Assembly: GCA_021234155.1 (NCBI GenBank)
Contig: JAJEKV010000030.1
Span: 4,262,050 to 4,326,049, forward strand
Direction of reading: 5' to 3'
Length of the DNA stretch: 64,000 bases
Origin: Isoetes taiwanensis
Lineage: Eukaryota > Streptophyta > Lycopodiopsida > Isoetales > Isoetaceae
Position 1 is the stretch's first letter. Every line of letters starts with the position of its first letter. This document shows, piece by piece, positions 56,648 to 64,000 of the stretch. Made by a program: the position numbers and the translations under genes. The notes beneath the pieces were generated by a model. It had not been told where the DNA came from. It did no database searches and saw only the letters and a list, made by a program, of their open reading frames with translations.

Positions 56648-56851
56648 TTGCTAAGTCTACAGCCTTTCCCAGACAGATCCCAGTTTTGTTTGAAGAAGAT
56701 ATTTAATGATATACAACGTTCAAGCATTATTGTTCAGGTGGAAAATTTTGATGGGCAGGAAATAATGCAACCAATAACTGACATTCTAAGCTGCTCAAAG
56801 CCAATTTCGAATGATAATAGTGTTTTCTTGAAAGATATGGGACCCAAATAG
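56648..56851 (+). other. Possible orphan terminal exon
   Basis: After AAGTCTACAG a frame of about 63 codons reads FPDRSQFCLKKIFNDIQRSS, IIVQVENFDGQEIMQPITDI and stops after LKDMGPK. No family is recognised and no partner exon is visible. Confidence 0.25.
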
Positions 56852-56861
56852 CTAGCTTGTT

Positions 56862-57055
56862 TTAGGAATAGAATATAATAGATTTTTGATGTTCACGAAG
56901 ACTATGAGGCCATGGGATCCAAATAATATAAATGTATAAGCCTACTAACGATCTTTTAGAAACAAGAATCCTCAACAACATAATTCGAACCTGTGCAGGT
57001 AGAACCTAGCAGTTCAAGTTTGTCTCCTTAACCACTCGAACTTGGCTAAAAGTTA
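56862..57055 (-). mobile_element. SINE with tRNA-Ser-like head and LINE-type 3' tail
   Basis: The minus strand starts with TTAGCCAAGTTCGAGTGGTT AAGGAGACAAACTTGAA (A box, D arm and a Ser-type UGA anticodon region) and continues through a variable-arm-like CTAGGTTCTACCTGCAC to the B box AGGTTCGAATT, paralleling tRNA-Ser(UGA). The acceptor stem is absent. The element ends GGATCCCATGGCCTCATAGT CTTCGTGAACATCAAAAATC, a diverged form of the LINE A tail GGGTCCCATAGACCGATTGG TCTCCGTGGACGATAAAAAT. A TCTATTATATTCTATTCC simple tail follows. No target duplication could be defined. Confidence 0.65.
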
Positions 57056-59716
57056 ATAAGAAATTTTACAATTATTAAATATAGACATATTTGGCTTCTG
57101 ATCTTTGCATTATTTTTGTTCTAATTTTGTGCAAGAGCAAGTGCTCCAAAAAATCGTGTCAATTATGACCACATTGCTTATAATCCTCCATTGCCTCTAG
57201 AAGAAAATTAATGATGTCAATCTATCTCAGCACATTTGCAAAATATAGGGTTTCCCTCATGTTATTCAATCAGATGAAAGCATGTAAGAAATTGTTGCTA
57301 CAAGGACAACTAGACAATTAACTCAATAGTAACATAGTCCCAAATGCTTTTTGGTAAGGAGTGAAATCCTCATCAGGGCATATTATTGAGTATAGGCAGG
57401 GACAAACTATATACACATCCCTTTAATATCTCATTTCGGAGAATATTTAGCCAGATTCCCCATCATATTTGTTTCCCTTCGAATAGGAGACCCTAGGGAA
57501 GACAACATTTCACTAAAATATACTATAATAAAGGCATGAAACAATTTCCACAATGTTTGCTTCTGTGATGCTCCCTGACCCTATACGATGCTCCCATTGT
57601 ATAAATACGAAAAATTCTCCTTCCATGGCAACTCTATCACCACGGAAAGGCCCTCCGTCTGACTCGGACCACTTGTGATGGCTAAGTATCTGGGTGAAGG
57701 ACACGAAGGTGTCATTCGTCCCATGCCTTATATGGGAATCCCATATAGCGGATGCGTACATACATGTTATCACCTGGCAACAATACAAATAAATAATATA
57801 CCACCACAAAGGGTAGTCCATCCATCATCAATACAAACGACAATATTACCAATATACAAAGGAAATGCACTGTAAATGAGGTTTCTACCCCCAGTTCAAA
57901 CTCAAGGGGGTCGACTCACAGTCAGGGCCTCTGGATAACAATAGACAGAAGCATAACATGGCGTTGACTGGCATAGAATAATGGCTAGGATAGTCCACTC
58001 CATCCGCCCCTCTTATGCACACGTTGTAGATAGGCTGGAACATGCTATGGCGTGATTGTAGCCTTCCCGAGATGCAATCTCATGGAATCACCCTATGAGA
58101 CTATTCTGGGTTACATCTCCCCGATCCAATGAAGCAGGTTAAGGAGGCGTCCCCTCCCCGGGCACAATGGAATCCTGGGTGTGCTAGAGGACATGTGCCA
58201 CATCAGCAGCCCTCGCATCCATATCTGACTTACTCCCCTGAATCTAAAGGCCGGCTCACCGCGCCCGTTCGAGTTAAGGACGCTCAAATGGCCATATCTT
58301 GTAGTCGAGGGAGTGTCAGGCCCATCCCCGGCCCCTTCAGTGACCAACTATAAGCGTAGCACACTATAAAAATCTTGTAGCCACGCTAGGCAAGATCCCA
58401 CCCCCATTTCACCATCATACCCGTTGTCTGGTGTTGAATCACAATGTAGCATCCATAGCTAGGTGGGCTCTTGTGCACAAGCTGCATCTAATTGGATTTA
58501 AGGGGTTCTAGCTAGGAGCATATCTAATCTTAGATGGCCTTTAGATCTCTACCACCGTTTTACCCATACAACATAGGAGGAACAAAAAGAGAGCATTCAT
58601 ATCTGATACATCCATCATAATCTCATCTAGAACCTAAAATAGAGAGACTAATCATCCATCTAACAAGCAAGAGTTAGTTTCTAACTAGAATCTCAAGTTA
58701 ACTAAGCCTACTAACCGGTATCTGAGATAGATCTCCCATCTCTCAGGTTCCCCATGCCCTGCTGGTTGAATAAGCTCCTCCTCCTTCTTCAATTGCCCCC
58801 AAATCGAATTGGGGCAAATTGGGGTCCCCAATTTGGGTGACCCAAAGTTAGTAGGTCTGCCTTGCCCAATCAATTTGGGCCAGATGGCAATTCTAGATTA
58901 GTTATCATTAACTAATTTAATATTTTAGCCTTCTTAATATTAGGTTAAGCCCTAAATTTGAATTAGGTTTTAGGGTTAGTTTTCCATCTTAATAATGAAT
59001 GAGTTAGTATAGCTAACCTTAGTTTATGAATAAGTAATGCACCATTAATTATTCCTAGTGACGTGTCAGGTATTTATATCTAAAAAGGCATATAAATACG
59101 TGGAACATCACAACTTTTGCATTATTATATATAACATGAGTTAAAAGCATATGTACAGAAAACTAGACCAGAATTTTGAGATAAAAAAATCACATAAACC
59201 TACAACCATTTCTTGCAAAACAAAATTATAGGAAGCAAATTATTAATCTATCAAAGAGCATCAGTTCTACATAAATGTACACGCTTGTATCTTGAGTGTA
59301 CAAACTTTGCTTCAGAATCGTATAGGGAATGCACTAAGAGCTGACATTGCTGAAAACATGTATGCAAGTGCCTTGAAATCATGTTTCTTAAAACCACGAC
59401 TACAATCACTTCACCCGCATCAAATTAGGCATCATGATGGCCACAAAGTCAGTTCAGCCACAAGACATCAAGTTGGAACCATGTCTAACAAGTTTTTGTT
59501 GAATATTCTTGTAATCACCATTGCAACTATGAAACTTACAATAGCAGAGGCAGAGCTCCCAAGCACAATTTCAGCACAATGTTCCACCCTTCTCAAATGA
59601 TTTATAATTGAAGCATTTGCATCTTCTTTCTGAATAGTTAGCTAGTTAGTAGTTTTAGTCATACCCTATTGGCAGCATCCATTTAGGACATATGGCGATT
59701 CATTCTCAAATACACA
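57056..59716. other. No gene recognised
   Basis: Short frames on both strands lack domains. 57,880-58,460 is a moderately GC-rich block of unknown repeat type. 58,790-58,880 again shows AATTGGGG/CCCCAATT inverted motifs (CAAATTGGGGTCCCCAATTT), like the minisatellite cores near 4-7 kb. Confidence 0.4.
59070..59099. repeat. Perfect 10-bp inverted repeat with TATA-like arms
   Basis: GTATTTATAT (59,070-59,079) and ATATAAATAC (59,090-59,099) are exact complements around CTAAAAAGGC. The right arm is also a TATA-box match, but no gene follows in a way that supports a promoter. Confidence 0.6.
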
Positions 59717-60481
59717 CTACACACAATAAGACTTACACTCACCCAGTTCACTCTCAATAGGCATTACATATGACAAACTTGCACTCATCCACTTCTCCAC
59801 CTGATGGTAACCAGCCAGTTCTACACACGAGAAGACTTGCACCCACCCTCTATCTAACAAAGAGAAAAAATCAGCCTCTTTTATGCAGAACCTGTTCCAA
59901 ATCTCTTCATATATTGGGCAATGCAAAAAAGCATGGGTTTCATCTTCCACAATGTTCAATTCACATACCTTGCAGTATCATTCTTCTTTTGGAATCTTTG
60001 ACCAATGCAATTTGTGAGAGCTTGTCTTGTATCTTGCTATGCATTGTTTCAAATGTCTGGGGATACTAGCTTTCAGGTAGCTTTGCTCTGGATACACCAA
60101 TAATGAATTTACATTTGAGATATAACTGACCATTCGTGAACCCTTCTCTGCCCAAAATTGCTCAACAACTCTAGTCTGCACTAGTTCTCCAGCACCCAGA
60201 TCAGTATCGGGTAGCTGATGTAGTGATATTCCCCATCTCTTTGCCCATGAAGTTGCCTCTTGATACCATCCTGATGTCATGGATTGGGATAAAGCCATCT
60301 TGGATAGCCATTCATGTCGCTCTTTACGAATCCTAGCAACAAAGTTCAGGGTTTGATACAAGTCCTTGGCTTTAAGAGGGAGCATGCCAGCATCAGCCAG
60401 TAATATTGAGAAATAGCTAAATGAAATAATGAGAGGCCACATAGAAGATACAAGGGAGAGGAGAGATGACATATTCAACAA
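59717..60481 (-). pseudogene. LINE D, C-terminal end of the ORF2-type protein
   Basis: The frame 60,481-59,978 (RIRKERHEWLSKMALSQSMT, AKRWGISLHQLPDTDLGAGE, HLKQCIARYKTSSHKLHWSK) continues after a TGA at 59,975-59,977 in the frame of 59,959-59,717 with CKVCELNIVEDETHAFLHCP IYEEIWNRF. The C-x2-C...H-x4-C pattern and EDE-H are the C-terminal zinc-binding segment of plant LINEs; LINE A shows the related GAIEDESHTFQSCPAF. The endonuclease and RT catalytic parts are missing. Confidence 0.65.
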
Positions 60482-60836
60482 AACTTGGACTTATTCAGAT
60501 TTAAAAGATAGCACTTCAAGGATGATATTATAAGAATATATGTATTGTTATATGTATTGTTTAATTCTTCTTGATTATTATATTATTTGTAAGTTTTAAT
60601 TAGATAAGTTTATCCTTAGATTAAAGTCTTAACAGTCATCAAAGTATAAAATTGATTTTCAAACTAATTTTCACTTGAATCTATTTAGAATTAGACATTT
60701 CAAGAACATAAAATTTCAATTTTGAGTGACTTAACAAATTTAATGTTAACAATCATGATAATTTCTAAATGAAATATGATGGTTTGATAAGTGATGACTT
60801 AAAATTATTATAAGAATTTCACAAATGCGGATGTAT
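60462..60836 (+). repeat. Terminal-repeat-like block, direct copy of 61,530-61,870
   Basis: ATTCAACAAAACTTGGACTT starts both blocks, and they stay similar through ATATGATGGTTTGATAAGTG and GAATTTCACAA. This block contains a small extra ATATGTATTGTT duplication. The two lie about 1.07 kb apart and bracket the three-exon gene. Confidence 0.85.
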
Positions 60837-60916
60837 CTTCAGCTTTGCGAAGATTGAAGTGAACCTACAAATGCTCTTAATGAGCTTCTCACGAATGATA
60901 TGGGAAAAACTGCACC

Positions 60917-61431
60917 TTAACCGTGATGCAGTCTCAATGGAAGGCTGCAAAGCAATATGTACAATAAAAACTATAAAAGACTCAAATAACAGAAATACAG
61001 ACAAGTTAAGCAATTAAAATACTTACTTGGCAGTACTAACTTGAATACACAATAGAGAATGAGCAGATTCAGCTTTAGTAGATACGTCTCGTTCAAATAA
61101 ATGACAGCCAATCTAAAAATAGATGTGAATTAATATAACATGTTAATGTAACAAAATTATCATAAAAGAGTAAAGTTATTACCATGAGATAGTTTGCGGC
61201 ATCAATTAACATGGTCATTAGCTTTTCTCGCTCAGACCATTCGTCCATGGTCTCGGGCCAAGTCACGAACGACGGATCCCTCCAATAAATTCTATAGAAC
61301 GTACCTCCTACTAACCCAAGTGTAGCAATGCTAGTGATCACTGCATTCTCTTTGATCCCTTCTATAATCTTGGTTAAAATACCCTTCCTAAACACCCATG
61401 CTAACTTAGCAATGGGGATTTGGGATACCAT
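60917..61431 (-). CDS. Unrecognised three-exon gene, 120 aa, apparently intact
   Basis: Exons on the minus strand are 61,431-61,183, 61,112-61,027 and 60,944-60,917; the introns are GTAATA...TTTTTAG and GTAAGT...TTTGCAG, and the phases (0, 2) join to one frame of 120 codons plus TAA. The protein starts MVSQIPIAKLAWVFRKGILT, has a likely membrane-spanning stretch (AVITSIATLGLVGGTFYRIY, about residues 30-49), an acidic-aromatic segment (WPETMDEWSEREKLMTMLID) and ends CIQVSTANLPLRLHHG. I do not recognise the family. It sits between terminal-repeat blocks of a long-TIR element, so it may be a captured cellular gene or element-encoded. Intact frame and splice sites suggest it is young or under selection. 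Confidence 0.5.
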
Positions 61432-61524
61432 GACTTTGGCTTTTGATTTTGAGTGAATAAGTACGCGGACACTACGACAAGGGCACTACCACCATCTGAC
61501 ACATATGACACATCAAATATGAAT

Positions 61525-62335
61525 AAAATATATTCAACAAAACTTGGACTTATTCATATTTAAAAGATAACACTTCAAGGATGCTATTATAAGAATATAT
61601 GTATTGTTTAATTCTTCTTGATTATTATATTATTTATAAGTTTTAATTAGATAAGTTTATTCTTAAATTAAAACCTTAATAGTCATCAAAGCATAAAATT
61701 GTTTTCAAACTAATTTTCACTTGAATCTATTTAGAATTAGACATTTCAAAAAACATAAAATTTCAATTTCTCAGTGATTTAATAAATTTAATATTAACAA
61801 TCATGATAATTTTTAATGAAATATGATGGTTTGATAAGTGATGACTTAAAATTATTACAAGAATTTCACAATTTACAAGCTTTGACACTTTTAAAAACAC
61901 TTTAAGAAAAAATTTAGTTTTAAATTTATTAAATTATAAAGTTAATGTTTTAATTATAACTATGAATAATTGAAAATATATTGAAAATTAATCAATAATA
62001 AACTTTTCAATTTTTTTTTATTAAAGCATAAGTGTATTATTTAATTAATTTTAGTCTAAAATTCTCTTTAAGTATTTTGAAAAATAACATTTAATTATAG
62101 TGAGCCTTTCTTACATGAAAATTTAATTGTAAATAGATTAAAGTGAAAATTAGTTTAGAAAGCAATTAAATACTTTAGTAACCATCAAAATTTTTATTAA
62201 AAGATAATTAAGACAAATTATTAAAATCAATAAGAGTTAAAATATATATAATATTATCATGGGATCCTTGAAATATATTTATTAGATTTGAATAAGTCCA
62301 AATTTTGTTAAATATGTCATAGAGCTTATTGTTCC
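61525..62335. mobile_element. Long-terminal-inverted-repeat (foldback-like) element
   Basis: The left end ATATTCAACAAAACTTGGAC TTATTCA (61,530) and the right end, read in reverse complement from about 62,325, ATATTTAACAAAATTTGGAC TTATTCA, are inverted copies; the similarity extends inward for at least 200 bp (AACTAATTTTCACTT-AATCT on the left near 61,708, inverted near 62,140). There is no coding sequence inside. The block at 60,462-60,836 is a third, direct copy of the left arm, so the larger element may run 60,462-62,325 with the gene inside. Target duplication is not resolved. Confidence 0.6.
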
Positions 62336-62682
62336 ATCAAGTCATTTCTTCCTATTAAACTGAAAAGAAAGAACAAAAGATACTTTATCCATTTCCACTT
62401 TGGGAGATGGTATGATCCATCCCCTATTGAAGTATGTTTGGGATTGAACCCCAAATAAGGGAACCAAATCTCATCAGCTCCAGTGTGGGGTTTATGTGGC
62501 ATTGGTAATGTGTCGTCATCAAGCTATGAGCTGGCATCCCATAGCTTGCTGAGGAAGCATGTATCAAGATACTGCATTAGACTGTGGCAACTGCCTCTGT
62601 TTGCACTTGGATGCACCTATGCTCTTGCACATTCCATCTGGCCAACTATTGAGTTCTATTTTCTTGCCAACAGGCCTTTAGG
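62336..62682. other. Unassigned sequence
   Basis: A plus frame at 62,483-62,719 has no recognised domain. The region lies between the inverted-repeat element and LINE C and may include the LINE C 3' noncoding part. Confidence 0.3.
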
Positions 62683-64000
62683 CATTGAGGCCCCATTAAC
62701 ACGGTGTAACCGAGGTTAGGGAGGCAAGTATCATCCATACTGACCATCTTCTGGAAGTAGATGATGTGTCTATCAAGGGCACCCCTCTGAAGAGACAAGG
62801 AGCCTGTCTCCTGCAACGGTATTTGGTATGGAACTGTGGACTTTGCCCCCAGGGCCCGTGCCAAGAAAGCTTTCTGCACCTTCTCCAAGTGGCGAGGGAA
62901 ACCACCGGGCCTTAGACCTCGATTCCACTAGTACCTTGAATAGGTGTGATTGGTGGGCCCAATCATACAGCTCCTCCTTGTGGATACTATTCTGCATTGC
63001 ATGGAGCGCCTGCCTGCTGCAGAATTGTCCCAGTTCATGGCAGACAAGAACTCCACCCCCAAATATTTGTAAATGGGTACCACTTCGACATTTTGGCCAG
63101 GATAAGTGAGGGTTAAGATATGAGGACCACCTTGGTCTTGGCCAAGTTGACGCACATGTCAATCGTCTAGCAAAATGTGTCCATGGTATCGAGATGGCAT
63201 TGCATGTCTACCTACATCAGCATAAATCAGCTGCCTAGTGATTTGGTGTAGAAGTTGAGCTCCATCGCCTCCATTATCAACAAGCCATCTCTCAAACTGA
63301 TCAATGTACATGCCAAAGACAGTGTGGAGAGAGAGGGCATCCCGGGCGAACCCTAATACTGCTCTCGAATAGTTGGCCCGCTGGTTACAACCGGCCTGAG
63401 CATGTCTCATATAACTTGGTACACCACGTTTTGCGATTCGCGAGCACCTCCGGTTGTTGCAATTTTGTCCCTGACTTTTTTGAAACACGGTGTCAAAAGC
63501 CTTGGCGAAGTCTGAAAGCGACAATACGAGGTCTTCTTGGGGTGGTTCATTGTCCTTCACGAGTTAATCGTGAGGATGTGATCAATGGTTGAGTGCCTCG
63601 GCCTAAATCCTGCCTCCATAAGTCTTTGCGAACCTGCGCCTGCCAATCTTGTCAAAAAAACTCGAGGATCGTGAGGAGCTTTGCAAACAGAGCTAATCAT
63701 GGCCGGTCCGATGGTGGCGGACGGTGTAGATCTCTGCCTTGTAGGTGGAACCACCATACTAGTGGTCCCTTCTTGCGGGGAAAACCTTCCCTTAATGCCA
63801 TTTTGAACATGGCGGTTAGTATTGGCGCATGGGCGGTCCTACCCGCCAGAGTAACTTCCGCGCATCTCAGGCAGTGCGGCGGCTTTGCCGTGGCTAGGCA
63901 TTTGCAACCTCTGCGCTACCTGCGCCTCACGTGATTCCCGTACGGGGCTCTCTTGGAGGGTAATGCTATCTGTGCACCCTCAAGATTGTAGCGCTACTAC
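62683..64000 (-). mobile_element. LINE C fragment, reverse transcriptase to C-terminus, runs off the window
   Basis: The minus strand reads EAGFRPRHSTIDHILTINS (63,620), LVLSLSDFAKAFDTVFQ (63,520), HTVFGMYIDQFERWLVDNGG (63,320), a damaged Y-A-D-D (LIYADV, 63,220) and VPIYKYLGVEF (63,075), then the downstream GALDRHIIYFQKMVSMDD (62,780). These are RT blocks 4-7 and the following domain in order. It belongs to the LINE A/B family (shared ATGATGTGTCTATCAAGGG near 62,763 and 38,755). Frame breaks near 63,160 and 63,560 show decay. Confidence 0.75.

Noticed and set aside
56971-57055. Functional tRNA-Ser gene
   Set aside because: The anticodon region and both boxes are recognisable, but the acceptor stem does not pair and a SINE-like body follows.
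59090-59099. TATA-box promoter for the frame at 59,292-59,600
   Set aside because: The downstream frame has no recognisable protein, and the motif is equally explained as one arm of a perfect inverted repeat.

Overview
The window reads as nuclear DNA of a land plant. The genes that can be read have plant-type introns (GT...AG, reading phase kept across the joins), an F-box gene, and the last exons of a plant pepsin-like aspartic protease. Most of the sequence is layered transposable-element debris: Ty1/copia, Ty3/gypsy, LINEs, SINEs, MITE-like elements and minisatellites. Low gene density and heavily decayed elements would suit a large genome such as that of a gymnosperm, but this is an inference and I cannot name the species. 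I see no operons, CRISPR arrays or prokaryotic genes.

Layout. 1-13.1 kb: two inverted copies of an unrecognised 240-aa gene (one cut by the window start, one complete at 12.4-13.1 kb) enclose about 11 kb. That interval holds a broken transposon-like gene with DUF8039/DUF7869-like features (1.2-4.3 kb), two minisatellites built on the same palindromic AAATTGGGC...GCCCAATTT core (4.3-5.1 and 6.4-7.0 kb), four units of a 392-bp tandem repeat with tRNA-like promoter boxes (7.0-8.6 kb), three in-phase exons of an aspartic protease (9.4-10.0 kb) and a tRNA-derived SINE (11.5 kb). 14.5-24 kb: a frameshifted F-box gene, then a dead copia element (A) whose 5' LTR carries two later insertions, a 1.7-kb segment with a possible Rep-like ORF and a 329-bp MITE whose empty site is preserved in the other LTR. 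An F-box N-terminal fragment follows.

27-35.3 kb: a dead Ty3/gypsy element split by a young, complete copia element (B, 28,059-33,901) with near-identical LTRs, a primer-binding site, a polypurine tract and the target duplication AAGGA. 37.6-50.3 kb: a direct duplication of about 5.8 kb, each copy holding an antisense LINE with endonuclease and reverse transcriptase; the first copy ends at an LTR-type primer-binding site, so the pair may be two LTRs that both carry the LINE. 51.3-54.4 kb: exons of an unrecognised gene whose last two exons are tandemly duplicated. 56.5-57.1 kb: a tRNA-Ser-headed SINE whose 3' tail matches the LINE tail. 59.7-62.3 kb: a LINE C-terminus and a long-terminal-inverted-repeat element that encloses an apparently intact three-exon gene for a 120-aa protein. 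62.7-64 kb: a third LINE copy running off the window.

The best candidates for a second look are the small intact gene inside the inverted-repeat element, the SINE/LINE tail sharing, and the LINE-bearing duplicated segment, whose copies differ in clustered patches that may partly be sequencing error. No new multi-gene functional system is demonstrated.
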